A DNA stretch of 64,000 bases. Source: an uncultured Rhodobiaceae bacterium (GTDB lineage Bacteria > Pseudomonadota > Alphaproteobacteria > RS24). Under the pieces are notes generated by a model that was not told where the DNA came from, ran no database searches, and worked only from the letters and a program-made list of their open reading frames with translations. This document shows, piece by piece, positions 38,705 to 47,863 of this stretch. Positions within the stretch are counted from its first letter, which is position 1. Each line of letters begins with the position of its first letter. A program made the translations under genes and the position numbers. The stretch lies in contig CALCUM010000003.1 of the NCBI GenBank assembly GCA_937907245.1, positions 931,501-995,500 of the forward strand, in the 5' to 3' direction.

Positions 38705-39721
38705 TTACTCTAAGTTTACTTTCCACCGGCGGGCGGTGCCCGTGTCGATTTGAACAAAATTATGGCGGTCGAAGCCGCGCTGTTTACAATTTTCGTCGCC
38801 CCGAATAACAAACCGCGTTGGCTTGGTGCATAGGGTTTGATCGCCGCTCCAGACTTTTCGTCGGCCCGCTTCGACAATCGACTTGCCTTTGTCGTCTATG
38901 GCTTCGGCGTAATAAAAATAATATCTATCGTCTAAAGTCTGATTGAAAACTTGTGCGCAGCTGTCGCCAGGCACGCGGGTCCAACCGCGGCTTTCAAACA
39001 CATCGGCGCGCAGCATGCCCGTGGCTGCCCAGACCAAATAACTGGTTTTATTGCACAAAATCAACCCTCGCTGGCTGGCTTCATCTCGCGCGGTTTTAAT
39101 GAGTTTGGCCAGCAGGGTCTTTCCCTTCGGATCATTGCGGATGCCGTAGCGCAATTTATAGGCGGCCGCCGCATCGCGCGTGCGCTCGCCACCAAAGCCA
39201 TCGACGGCGCCAATGTCATATTGCAAATCAGACAGCAATCGCTGAATGCCCGCCATCAACGCGCGACGACGACCAAAGTCGCTTTTCTCCGTAAACGTTA
39301 CGGTCTGGCGACCTGAGCTGGAAGCCACGGGGGTAAAATCAGCCTCCACATAGCCGCGCCGACGACAATCGCGGCGTCCCTCTACGGTAAATCCTTCGGT
39401 ATCGGCACCGACGCAAAAGCGCTCGCTACCGTCGAATACCAAGCCCTCGCCAGCATGGGCAGCATCGGATTTGGCATAGGTGAACACTTGGGCGTTGTCT
39501 GGTAAATCAGCCAATCCGTTTTCGCAGTCTCCGGGCAAGACACTAATCCAGCCCTCTGTTTTGCTGGCCACGCCTTGCTGATAGGCGGCGGCCACTTGCA
39601 GCACATGCGAGGTTTCATTGCACAAGCGCACCGTCGCCTCGGCCGTGCTGAGGCTAAATAGGAAGACAAACCCCATCAAGCCAGATAGCAAAGTCAGTCG
39701 CTTGTTAAAAAACCAGCTCAT
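38705..39721 (-). CDS. Exported protein with two DUF1036 domains and a peptidoglycan-binding-like segment
   Basis: A 338-residue protein starting with a signal peptide (~1-28, ending AEA). It has two DUF1036 domains (VRLCNETSHVLQVAAAYQQ near 30; LILCNKTSYLVWAATGML near 224), each with paired cysteines. Between them lies a PG_binding_1-like stretch (DIGAVDGFGGERTRDAAAAY near 170). DUF1036 proteins are exported proteins of unknown function in alphaproteobacteria. The central segment suggests contact with the cell wall. ATG 39721 overlaps the argB stop region and starts at the signal peptide. It lies two bases upstream of the HAD phosphatase gene. Confidence 0.85.
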   Translation of the reverse strand: MSWFFNKRLTLLSGLMGFVFLFSLSTAEATVRLCNETSHVLQVAAAYQQGVASKTEGWISVLPGDCENGLADLPDNAQVFTYAKSDAAHAGEGLVFDGSERFCVGADTEGFTVEGRRDCRRRGYVEADFTPVASSSGRQTVTFTEKSDFGRRRALMAGIQRLLSDLQYDIGAVDGFGGERTRDAAAAYKLRYGIRNDPKGKTLLAKLIKTARDEASQRGLILCNKTSYLVWAATGMLRADVFESRGWTRVPGDSCAQVFNQTLDDRYYFYYAEAIDDKGKSIVEAGRRKVWSGDQTLCTKPTRFVIRGDENCKQRGFDRHNFVQIDTGTARRWKVNLE

Positions 39722-39722
39722 G

Positions 39723-40658
39723 TTACTCAACCAGTGTGCCAGCGCCGAGCGCCGTAAACAGCTCCAGTAAAATCGCGTGGGGCACTCTGCCATCGAGAAT
39801 GGCCGTGGCGCCAACGCCATCTTTTACCGCTTTCATCGCTGTTTCGAGCTTGGGTATCATGCCGCCTTGGGCGGTTCCGTTTTTAATCAATTGTGCGGCT
39901 TGGCGCACGCTTAAGCGCTCCAGCAGCTCGCCTTTTTTATCCAACACGCCGGTCACATCGGTCAGCATTAACAAACGCTCGGCGTTCAAGGCGCTGGCCA
40001 GAGCGCCGGCGGCCGTATCGGCGTTCACGTTCAGGGTTTGACCTTTGGCCGAAGTCGCAATCGGGGCGATGACGGGAATAATGTTTGAGGCCAACATCGT
40101 GTCGAGCACTTGTGTATTGACCTGGGTCGGCGTGCCGACAAAGCCCAAGTTCACGGCTTTTTCGACGCTAGATTTGGGCGATTTTTGCTTAATTTTAGTT
40201 TTTGTCGCGACCAGTAAATTTCCGTCCTTGCCCGAAAGCCCAACGGCTGTACCGCCTGCGTTGTTCAAAGCGGTGACGATTTGTTTGTTGATGGCGCCTG
40301 CCAAAACCATTTCGACCACTTCAATGGTCTGCGCGTCGGTAACCCGCAAGCCATTTTTAAACGTCGATTTAATGCCAAGGCGCTCCAGCATGGCCGCAAT
40401 TTGAGGCCCGCCGCCGTGCACAACCACGGGATTAATGCCAGCTTGTTTGAGCAATACGACATCATTGGCAAATTTTGCCGCCAGGTGCTCGTCGCCCATC
40501 GCGTGGCCGCCGTATTTAATGACAACGGTTTTTTTGTCATAAAGCTGCATGAAAGGCAGCGCTTGTGTCAGCACATGCGCTTGCTTTAGCCAACTCTGCG
40601 AAGAGGTTGCTTTTGAGCTCGTCTTTGAGCCTGCTTTCGAGATGGGTTTCTTGGCCAT
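39723..40658 (-). CDS. argB: Acetylglutamate kinase
   Basis: A 311-residue amino-acid kinase for the second step of arginine synthesis. KYGGHAMGD near 48 and [12 protein letters not shown] near 78 form the phosphate and substrate sites; [12 protein letters not shown] is also conserved. A Ser/Lys-rich extension of ~20 residues precedes the core. It lies 17 bp after engB in a minus-strand block running from rpmH to dapE. Confidence 0.96.
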   Translation of the reverse strand: MAKKPISKAGSKTSSKATSSQSWLKQAHVLTQALPFMQLYDKKTVVIKYGGHAMGDEHLAAKFANDVVLLKQAGINPVVVHGGGPQIAAMLERLGIKSTFKNGLRVTDAQTIEVVEMVLAGAINKQIVTALNNAGGTAVGLSGKDGNLLVATKTKIKQKSPKSSVEKAVNLGFVGTPTQVNTQVLDTMLASNIIPVIAPIATSAKGQTLNVNADTAAGALASALNAERLLMLTDVTGVLDKKGELLERLSVRQAAQLIKNGTAQGGMIPKLETAMKAVKDGVGATAILDGRVPHAILLELFTALGAGTLVE

Positions 40659-40675
40659 AAGGCAACTCCAGCTAA

Positions 40676-41353
40676 TCAGTGAGCTTTATATCCCAATTCG
40701 GACAAATCAACCAGACTTGCTATGGCCGCGCGCACATCATCAATGGCCATGCCTTTTTCGCTTGAGGTAGCGATAATCTCGGGAAAAGCGGCCGGGCGTT
40801 TGCTCAGCGCCTCTTGGGTTTGTAAAACCACTTTTTCGAGCTGGCCTTTTTTCAACTTATCGGCCTTGGTCAAAATAATTTGATACGACACAGCCGCGAC
40901 ATCGAGGTCATCCATCATCGCCAAATCGTTTTTCTTCAAGCCATGGCGACTATCGACCAACATAAAGACGCGGCGCAAATTTGGCCGCCCGCGCAAATAA
41001 TCGTTCAGCAATATATTCCAAGCCGCGATTTTGGTTTTGCTTTCGCGCGCATACCCATAGCCCGGCAAATCGACCAGCCATGCCGCGCCGCCATTGCGCT
41101 CTGGCGCCAGCATAAAAAAGTTCAGCTCTTGTGTGCGCCCAGGCGTATTGGAAGTGCGGGCTAATCTTTTGGTGCCCGTAACGGCATTGATAAGGGAAGA
41201 TTTACCTACGTTCGAGCGACCCGCAAAAGCAATCTCAATGCGGTCGGGGGGCGGCAAATGCTCTAGTCCCACGACGCCGAGCCGAAACTCAGTGCCTTGG
41301 GCCAGCAGCCAACGGCCAGCTTTTAAAAGCTTGTCCTGCTCCGATTTTTCCAT
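40676..41353 (-). CDS. engB: Ribosome biogenesis GTP-binding protein EngB/YihA
   Basis: A 225-residue GTPase needed for large-subunit assembly. G1 is [10 protein letters not shown] near 44-53, G3 is DLPGYGYA, and G4 is TKAD. The region between G1 and G3 ([17 protein letters not shown]) is typical of EngB. It follows yidC by 17 bp in the conserved order rpmH-rnpA-yidC-engB. Confidence 0.96.
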   Translation of the reverse strand: MEKSEQDKLLKAGRWLLAQGTEFRLGVVGLEHLPPPDRIEIAFAGRSNVGKSSLINAVTGTKRLARTSNTPGRTQELNFFMLAPERNGGAAWLVDLPGYGYARESKTKIAAWNILLNDYLRGRPNLRRVFMLVDSRHGLKKNDLAMMDDLDVAAVSYQIILTKADKLKKGQLEKVVLQTQEALSKRPAAFPEIIATSSEKGMAIDDVRAAIASLVDLSELGYKAH

Positions 41354-41370
41354 AACCCAAAAGGCTCTCT

Positions 41371-43176
41371 TTACTTAGACTTTTTACCAAGCCCGATATT
41401 ATTGAACAGCTCAATTTCTACCCCATTGCGGCGCATGATATAGCCCTGTTGCAATAAAGACAGGAAGTTGTTCCAAGCCCAGTAAATCACCAGACCGGCG
41501 GGGAAGCCTGCCAAAATAAAGGTGAAGAAAATTGGCAAAATCTGGAACATACGCGCCTGAATAGGATCGGGCGGCGGCGGGTTCATTTGCATTTGCACGA
41601 ACATGGTAATGCCCATAATCAACGGCCAAACACCGATGAGCAAGAAGCCTGGCACATCAAATGGCAACAAACCAAACAGGTTGAACAGCGAGGTCGGATC
41701 GGGTGCCGAGAGATCTTGAATCCAGCCAAAAAATGGCTGATGGCGCATATCAATGGTCACGAACAACACTTTATACAACGCGAAGAACACCGGAATTTGA
41801 ACCAGAATCGGCAGGCAACCAGCCAGCGGATTGAGTTTTTCTTCGCGGTAAACCTTCATCAGTTCTTGTTGTTGCGCTTGCTTGTCTTCTTTGTGCTTCT
41901 CGCGAATTTCCACCATCCGCGGCTGCAGTTTTTTCATTTTCGCCATCGTCTCATACGAGCGGCTGGCGAGCGGGAAAAAGGCGATTTTAATCATCACCGT
42001 GACCAGTAAAATAGCCAGTCCGTAATTGCCAATCAGCGCATATAGGAAATGCAAAGCGGTGAACATCGGCTTGGTTAGGAAGTAAAACCAGCCCCAGTCA
42101 ATCAGCAAGTCAAAGCGAGTGACGCCCGCATCCGCATAGCCATCGATGGCATCGACGGTTTTGGCGCCGGCAAAAAACTGGCTGGTCGATTGCATGGATT
42201 GGCCAGGCGCGAGGCTTTTTCCAGCCAGCAAAAAGTCAGCCCGATAAACCGGCAGTTGGCCTTCGGCAGCCGCTATAAAACGGCCGGTAAATTTGCCGTC
42301 TTGAGGCGGCACAAGCGCGGCGGCCCAATATTTGTCGGTAAAGCCAATCCAGCCTTCTTCAGCTGAATGTTTCACCGGGCCATCTTCTAGTAAGTCATCA
42401 TAATCGGCTTCGACGAGGCCTTCGCCTTCAGAGCCGAAAAAGCCAATGGGCCCTTCATGTAAGATAAATAGATCGGTCGTCTCGGGGCGGCCCGAGCGGG
42501 TGATTTGGCCGAAAGGATAGAGGGTCACTGGCTGCCCTGATTTATTTTCAGCGCTTTGGGTGATGGTGAACATATAGCTATCGTCGACGCTAATGTGCTG
42601 GGTCATACGCACGCCTTCTGGCGTGGTATGGGCCAAAACAACGGGGGTGCTTGGGGTCAGTGTATTGCCTTGCACAACCTGCCAAATGGTCTTCTCGTCG
42701 GGTAGCGTAATGTTGCTGCCACCGCTCACAAAGCCGTGATGGGCTTGCCAATGTCCGACCTCGCCTTGGCGTTGCAACAGCCGTTGGCGGGGCGCATTTT
42801 CTTCGGCCGTGGCGCCATAGGCAGGCAGTATCAAATCGTCAAAGCGGGCGCCCATTAAAGAGATGGAGCCAATTAAATTAGGGGTCTCAATGGCTAAGCG
42901 CGGCGCGGTGGTAAAGCCAGAGGCGAGCGCTTGCAAGGCCTGTGGCGATGCGACAAGCGGCTGGCCAGTTGGGGCGGGGGCATTGTTTGCTGATGGAGTG
43001 AGGCCTGTGCTGGAGCCCGGATTGGTTACTAGCGCATCCGCATTGGCTTCGGCCAATTGCGCTTGTCGGGCAGCGCGTTCCTCGGCCATACGCGGCTCGG
43101 TTACAAAAAACTGCCAACCCAACAAAATGCCAAGGCTCAATAGCACTGCGATAAGGAAATTATTTTGATCTTTCAA
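41371..43176 (-). CDS. yidC: Membrane protein insertase YidC
   Basis: A 601-residue insertase. An N-terminal helix (~7-25) is followed by a large periplasmic beta domain (~60-345), then five membrane helices of the conserved Oxa1 core. The core includes LMKVYREEKLNPLAGCLPIL near residue 440 and the GLVIYWAWNNFLS region at the end. It inserts membrane proteins alone or with SecYEG. The linker after the first helix is Ala/Pro-rich and short. It belongs to the rpmH-rnpA-yidC-engB block. Confidence 0.96.
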   Translation of the reverse strand: MKDQNNFLIAVLLSLGILLGWQFFVTEPRMAEERAARQAQLAEANADALVTNPGSSTGLTPSANNAPAPTGQPLVASPQALQALASGFTTAPRLAIETPNLIGSISLMGARFDDLILPAYGATAEENAPRQRLLQRQGEVGHWQAHHGFVSGGSNITLPDEKTIWQVVQGNTLTPSTPVVLAHTTPEGVRMTQHISVDDSYMFTITQSAENKSGQPVTLYPFGQITRSGRPETTDLFILHEGPIGFFGSEGEGLVEADYDDLLEDGPVKHSAEEGWIGFTDKYWAAALVPPQDGKFTGRFIAAAEGQLPVYRADFLLAGKSLAPGQSMQSTSQFFAGAKTVDAIDGYADAGVTRFDLLIDWGWFYFLTKPMFTALHFLYALIGNYGLAILLVTVMIKIAFFPLASRSYETMAKMKKLQPRMVEIREKHKEDKQAQQQELMKVYREEKLNPLAGCLPILVQIPVFFALYKVLFVTIDMRHQPFFGWIQDLSAPDPTSLFNLFGLLPFDVPGFLLIGVWPLIMGITMFVQMQMNPPPPDPIQARMFQILPIFFTFILAGFPAGLVIYWAWNNFLSLLQQGYIMRRNGVEIELFNNIGLGKKSK

Positions 43177-43239
43177 CGTATCTCTCCTAGGGCCCCTAAT
43201 AATTTAACGGCTGGCTCGCCGCGCTTTCAGGCTTAATTT

Positions 43240-43617
43240 TCAGGCCTTATTTTGGGCTTCATTTTGATGGATGGCTTTGAGGGCCGAGCGTAAATCTTTT
43301 TGCAAGTCTGTCCAGTCGCGCGGCGCCGTATGAACCCGCCCAATCATAACATAATCAAAACCTGCGGTTCCGTGATGCGGCAAAATTTCTTTTGCGAGCG
43401 CCCGTAAACGACGGCGGATGCGGTTTCGCATTACCGCATTGCCAGTTTTTTTGCTGGCCGTTAGGCCGAAACGAATAGGGGTGTTTGTGGGCTCTTGGGC
43501 CTCGCGTTCGCGGGCTTGTAAGACAAAGCCTTGGCGCACTTGTTTGCCTGCTTTTGCGGCAGCCAAATAGTCTCTCCGGACGCGCAAAGAAGATAGCGCC
43601 GTGCCAGCTTGGGTCAT
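43240..43617 (-). CDS. rnpA: Ribonuclease P protein component
   Basis: A 125-residue basic protein that assists the RNase P RNA in maturing tRNA 5' ends. The family pattern RNRIRRRLRA near residue 73 forms the conserved RNR helix, and FGLTASKKTGNAVMRN precedes it. It lies 9 bp after rpmH, the universal arrangement. Confidence 0.95.
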   Translation of the reverse strand: MTQAGTALSSLRVRRDYLAAAKAGKQVRQGFVLQAREREAQEPTNTPIRFGLTASKKTGNAVMRNRIRRRLRALAKEILPHHGTAGFDYVMIGRVHTAPRDWTDLQKDLRSALKAIHQNEAQNKA

Positions 43618-43626
43618 GCTACGAGC

Positions 43627-43761
43627 TTAAGCAGATAGCCGCTTGCGGCCACGGGCACGCCGACGAGCTAAGACAAGACGTCCGCCCTTGGTGGCCATGC
43701 GCGAACGGAAACCATGGCGGCGTGCGCGCACCAGATTGCTTGGTTGGAAAGTTCTTTTCAC
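43627..43761 (-). CDS. rpmH: 50S ribosomal protein L34
   Basis: Translating the minus strand from GTG 43761 gives a 44-residue protein beginning [20 protein letters not shown] and ending RKRLSA. This is an unmistakable L34 with the invariant KRTFQPS start and Arg/Lys-rich tail. The initiator is GTG rather than ATG. rnpA follows after 9 bp. It is the first gene of the rpmH-rnpA-yidC-engB-argB block, so its promoter must lie in 43762-43946. Confidence 0.97.
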   Translation of the reverse strand: MKRTFQPSNLVRARRHGFRSRMATKGGRLVLARRRARGRKRLSA

Positions 43762-43946
43762 GTCGTCCACTCCTTCAAAAGACCAGAACAATAGAGTAAG
43801 GCATTCAAATGCCTGTTGTCTGGTCTGTCACAATATTTGGTCCAAGACCCAGACAACTTCGTTATCTAAGCCCTTGTATATCTTGGGCGGATGTAGCTAA
43901 TAATGAGCACAAAGTCAACTTTGAAAGAGATGGAAAAGAAGAGATT

Positions 43947-44708
43947 ATGTCAGACAAAGAAAAAGAGCCTGCTTCACGGTCGGAATCACAGCCAGAACCA
44001 CAGCCAAAATCAAAGACCAAATCTTCGCTACCGCGGTTCCTCGCGCTGGGCGCCTTTGCCGGCCTGATAGCCCTTTTCTTCGCCTATGATCTCGATACAT
44101 TAATCAGCTATCAGGGGTTGGCAGAAAACGAGGCGGCCTTAAAACGCGCCGTCAGCAACAATCCAGTTCTGACGGGATTGGCCTATATGATGATCTATGT
44201 TGTGTCCGTGACGTTTTCTTTGCCAGGCGCGGTTTGGCTAAGTTTGGCGGGTGGCTTGATGTTTGGCACGTGGACTGGCGGTTTGCTGATTGTCATGGGC
44301 GCGACTTTGGGCGCCAGTGGCCTGTTTGTGGCGGCGCGCTTTATTATGGGCGATGCTTTGCGCGCTCGTGCGGGCCCCGCTTTGCAGAAATTTGAAGCTT
44401 CCTTCAACCGAGACGCCCTGTCTTATTTGTTCATCTTGCGGTTATTGCCGGTGTTTCCGTTTTTCATTGTCAATTTGGGCGCCGCTTTGGTTGGGGTTCG
44501 CTATCCGGTATTTTTACTCACAACGTTTTTCGGTATTATGCCCGGCACCTTTGTTTTTGCCTCTATTGGCAACGGTATCTCGGTGGTTTTACAATCTGGC
44601 AAACAGCCCGATTTAAGTGTTATGACGAGCCCAGAAATCTTATTACCGCTCGTCGGTTTGGCGGTTTTATCTTTGGCCCCTATGGTTTGGCGGCGTTTCA
44701 AAGGGTAA
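43947..44708 (+). CDS. TVP38/TMEM64 (VTT/SNARE-associated) family membrane protein
   Basis: A 253-residue inner-membrane protein. A charged, Pro/Glu/Ser-rich cytoplasmic head (~1-28) precedes about five membrane helices. The VTT-domain hallmark is seen in FSLPGAVWLSLAGGLMFG and later in LRLLPVFPFFIVNLGAALVG. Relatives act as lipid scramblases or DedA-like membrane homeostasis proteins. ATG 43947 is preferred over an upstream in-frame start at 43809, which would lie over the divergent rpmH promoter region. A disulfide-reductase gene follows after 64 bp; this pairing, sometimes as a fusion, is known elsewhere. Confidence 0.87.
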   Translation: MSDKEKEPASRSESQPEPQPKSKTKSSLPRFLALGAFAGLIALFFAYDLDTLISYQGLAENEAALKRAVSNNPVLTGLAYMMIYVVSVTFSLPGAVWLSLAGGLMFGTWTGGLLIVMGATLGASGLFVAARFIMGDALRARAGPALQKFEASFNRDALSYLFILRLLPVFPFFIVNLGAALVGVRYPVFLLTTFFGIMPGTFVFASIGNGISVVLQSGKQPDLSVMTSPEILLPLVGLAVLSLAPMVWRRFKG

Positions 44709-44772
44709 GTTACCCTCTGGCTAAAAGGGGTAAAGACCCAAAAATGTTAAAAAAAATCTAAGGAAGAAAATC

Positions 44773-46221
44773 ATGGCGCAACATATAGAGACAGACATCT
44801 GCGTAATTGGCGGCGGTTCAGGCGGTCTTTCGGTGGCCGCGGGAGCGGCGCAAATGGGCGCTCAAGTGGTTTTGGTCGAAGGCCATAAAATGGGCGGTGA
44901 TTGCTTAAACTATGGGTGCGTTCCGTCCAAAGCTTTATTGGCCGCCGCGCATCGCGCTCAAGCCAGTCAAAATAATGCAGCCTTTGGGCTCTCCGAAGAA
45001 AAAGTGAAAGTCGATTTTGCCAAAGTTATGGCGCATGTCCGCGAGGTCATCCAAAGCATAGAGCCGATGGATAGTGTGGAACGGTTTTCCGGCCTTGGCG
45101 TCCAGGTTATCGAGGCAAAAGGCAAGTTTTTGGACGCGAAAACCCTGAAGGCTGGAAGCACCACCATCCGCGCCAAACGCTTTGTTATCGCCACGGGGTC
45201 GGCGGCGGCTATTCCGGCCATTAAAGGGTTGAAATCTGTTCCTTATCTCACCAATGAGACGATTTTTGAGCTGCAAACTCAGCCCAAGCATCTGATGATT
45301 ATTGGCGGCGGGCCAATTGGCGCAGAAATGGCGCAGGCGTTTCGGCGGTTGGGCTCGGAAGTCACTATCGTTGAAGGGCTGCAATTGTTAGGCCGCGAAG
45401 ACCCGGAATTAACCGCGCCTGTGCGCCAACAATTGCTCGACGATGGCGTGAGCTTGCTGGAAGGCGCCAAGGTAAAGGCCGCAAGCTGTGAGGGCACGGG
45501 CGCCAGCCAAAAAATTACGCTGCAGGTGCAGCAAGGCGAGACGACGCAGGAAGTTTCTGGCGACGCCCTATTGGTGGCGGCCGGTCGTGCGGCCAATATT
45601 GATGGGCTCGACGCGGAGAAAGCGGGCGTCCGGCTTAGTGACACGCAGGCGCCGCATATTCTGGTGGATGCGCGGATGCGTACCCGAAATAAAAAAATAT
45701 TTGCGATTGGCGATGTTTCGGGCGGGCCGCAATTTACCCATGCGGCGGGCTATCATGCGGGTCTGGTCATTCGTAACATTCTGTTTTTCTTGCCCGCAAA
45801 GGCCAGTTATGCGGCGCTTCCGCGTGTGACATTTACCAACCCAGAATTAGCCTCTGTAGGGCTTAGTGAGGCGCAAGCGCGCGCGACCCATGGCAAAATT
45901 AAAGTTTTGCGCTGGCCGTTTGAAGAAAACGATCGGGCCCGAGCCGAGCGCGATATGCGCGGCATGGTGAAGGTAATTACGACGCGCAAAGGTAAAATTT
46001 TAGGGGCTTCCATTGTTGGCCAAGGCGCGGGCGATTTGCTGGCTGTGTGGACGCTGGCGCTAACACAGGGTCTTTCCATTTCTGCCATGGCGGGTGTGGT
46101 GTCGCCTTACCCGACACGCGGCGAAGCTTCAAAGCGGGCGGCGGGGGACTATTACACGCCAAGCCTATTCAGCCCGCGTATGCGCAAAATCATTGGGGTC
46201 TTATCTTTCTTCCGCCGTTAA
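44773..46221 (+). CDS. FAD-dependent pyridine nucleotide-disulfide oxidoreductase (mercuric reductase/lipoamide dehydrogenase-like)
   Basis: A 482-residue flavoprotein. The FAD site GGGSGGLSVAAGAA is near 13, the redox-active disulfide GGDCLNYGCVPSKALL near 41-56, and the NAD(P)H site GGGPIGAEMAQAFRRLG near 178. The dimerisation domain ends with SPYPTRGEASKRAAG in place of the HAHPT catalytic motif of lipoamide dehydrogenase. No N-terminal heavy-metal domain or C-terminal Cys pair is present, so it is unlikely to reduce mercury. Its partner is probably the TVP38 protein encoded upstream; the substrate is unknown. Confidence 0.9.
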   Translation: MAQHIETDICVIGGGSGGLSVAAGAAQMGAQVVLVEGHKMGGDCLNYGCVPSKALLAAAHRAQASQNNAAFGLSEEKVKVDFAKVMAHVREVIQSIEPMDSVERFSGLGVQVIEAKGKFLDAKTLKAGSTTIRAKRFVIATGSAAAIPAIKGLKSVPYLTNETIFELQTQPKHLMIIGGGPIGAEMAQAFRRLGSEVTIVEGLQLLGREDPELTAPVRQQLLDDGVSLLEGAKVKAASCEGTGASQKITLQVQQGETTQEVSGDALLVAAGRAANIDGLDAEKAGVRLSDTQAPHILVDARMRTRNKKIFAIGDVSGGPQFTHAAGYHAGLVIRNILFFLPAKASYAALPRVTFTNPELASVGLSEAQARATHGKIKVLRWPFEENDRARAERDMRGMVKVITTRKGKILGASIVGQGAGDLLAVWTLALTQGLSISAMAGVVSPYPTRGEASKRAAGDYYTPSLFSPRMRKIIGVLSFFRR

Positions 46222-46297
46222 ACTTTTATTAACCTCCGTAAGCGTATTTTGCTCTTCAGTTTTAGTTGAGTAATTTTGCGTTGAGAGGTTTTGTAAA

Positions 46298-47785
46298 ATG
46301 GCGTCGATTTTTTCGAGAAAGGCGCATGCGGTAAATTTACCAAACTTGCCGGGTCGTGCCACGTTTCTAACGATGTGCATTTTGTTGTTTGCGGCCCTCA
46401 CCATTGCGCCCTTTATTATCGGTGAATTGCTTCATCGCAAACTTCAGGTAACCGCAGAACAAGCGGTTGTTTTATCTCAGATAGGTAGCCTCCAGACACC
46501 TGGCAGCCGATTGTCTTCCATGGAATCGCAGGCGCTGCCTTTGGCGGGCATTGAATTAAGATCTGCAGAAGCGAACGATTCCAGTTACATTTGGTTGGTA
46601 ACCAGCCCGCCGTTTGGCGAGATTGTAGAGACTTTTTCGCTTCAAGGCGTTTCTCCGCTAGAAAGTCTGTTACGGATAAGTCGAATTTTCGGCTGCCCAC
46701 CCGACAAGCTATTTGCGATTTATGATACTTCTGTGCCCGGTGGTGAAAACATTCGGGCGATTGCCAGCTATGGTGTTTTTCAAGAGGCGATCAAGCGCAA
46801 TAGCATTATTGCTCTCTCGCCCATCGTTTTAGTAAGCCTGGTGCTTGCTTTAGTGTTTCCCTATGCCCTGCAGCGCATGGTGGTGAACACTTTGGATGAT
46901 CTATTTGTCCGCCTCTATGGTAGCACGGCCCTTGGCCGAATAGACGCGGGAGCAGACAAACAAAACTTATTTGCCTCCTTGGATAATTTTCAAACGCGGA
47001 TGCAAGACCATATTGATGAACAGGCGCGACTTGCGTCTCTGGGCGCGGGCGCTAGCTTTTTGGCCCATGACATGCGCAATCTTTTGGCTGTTTTGCAATT
47101 GAACGCGGATCAATTGAAGCAAGGGGCGAGCGATAAAGAGCGCCGAATTGGCGACCGTCTAACGGCGGCGATCGAGAAAGCTCTGTCCTTGGCCGAATGG
47201 GCGTCGCTATATACCAGTCAAAAGCGCAAAAACATTGTCGTGAGCAGCCAAAGCTTGGAGCCCATTGTTGCGGACGCGTTAAACTTTGTGCGCCTGCACG
47301 ACCCACGCCGAAAGGTTGAGTTGATCAATGATTGCGATGAAGAGGTAAATGTCGTGGCGGAAAGAACGCTTATGTTCCGCATCATCTACAATTTGGCGTT
47401 GAATGCGGTGCAGGCCATGAAAGGGTCAGACAGTGGCCCCATGATGCTGCGTGTAACAGCGGAAAGCGATGACGAAATGTGCTCTATTTTTCTCTCAGAC
47501 ACGGGCCCGGGTCTGCCCAACACACCCTCTAAAGGCACTTTATTAATGCCACATATGAGCGGTTTCGGGCGCCCTGATGGTATGGGGCTCGGGCTGAAGA
47601 TTGTTATCGATCTGGTGAGTTGGCATGGCGGAAGAATTCATATTGTGAAGTCGGATGAAGGGGGCACGCAGTTTAAAATATCCTTGCCGCATGCCAGCCC
47701 TGGCGCGCCACGCGATGCCATCGACCCAGTGACCCCAGAAGATATTTATGCGGAAAAATCAGATATGAGTTCCTCCGCCGCTTAA
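46298..47785 (+). CDS. Sensor histidine kinase (orphan)
   Basis: A 495-residue membrane sensor kinase. Two helices (~24-46 and ~168-192) bracket a periplasmic sensor region with no family I recognise. The phosphoacceptor H-box is FLAHDMRNLLAVLQLNAD near 254-271. The ATPase domain has an N-box (NLALNAVQAM near 365), G1 (DTGPGLP near 401) and G2 (GMGLGLKI near 428). No response regulator gene is adjacent, so its partner is encoded elsewhere. Confidence 0.9.
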   Translation: MASIFSRKAHAVNLPNLPGRATFLTMCILLFAALTIAPFIIGELLHRKLQVTAEQAVVLSQIGSLQTPGSRLSSMESQALPLAGIELRSAEANDSSYIWLVTSPPFGEIVETFSLQGVSPLESLLRISRIFGCPPDKLFAIYDTSVPGGENIRAIASYGVFQEAIKRNSIIALSPIVLVSLVLALVFPYALQRMVVNTLDDLFVRLYGSTALGRIDAGADKQNLFASLDNFQTRMQDHIDEQARLASLGAGASFLAHDMRNLLAVLQLNADQLKQGASDKERRIGDRLTAAIEKALSLAEWASLYTSQKRKNIVVSSQSLEPIVADALNFVRLHDPRRKVELINDCDEEVNVVAERTLMFRIIYNLALNAVQAMKGSDSGPMMLRVTAESDDEMCSIFLSDTGPGLPNTPSKGTLLMPHMSGFGRPDGMGLGLKIVIDLVSWHGGRIHIVKSDEGGTQFKISLPHASPGAPRDAIDPVTPEDIYAEKSDMSSSAA

Positions 47786-47863
47786 CTTGGCACCTCACGG
47801 CGCAAGTTAGAGCCCGCTCTCGTGTGTGGTCTCGCGATAGGCATTCGTGCTATATCTTGGTTT

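Noticed and set aside
44773-46221. Mercuric reductase call
   Set aside because: It lacks the N-terminal heavy-metal domain, the C-terminal vicinal cysteines and any mer gene nearby.
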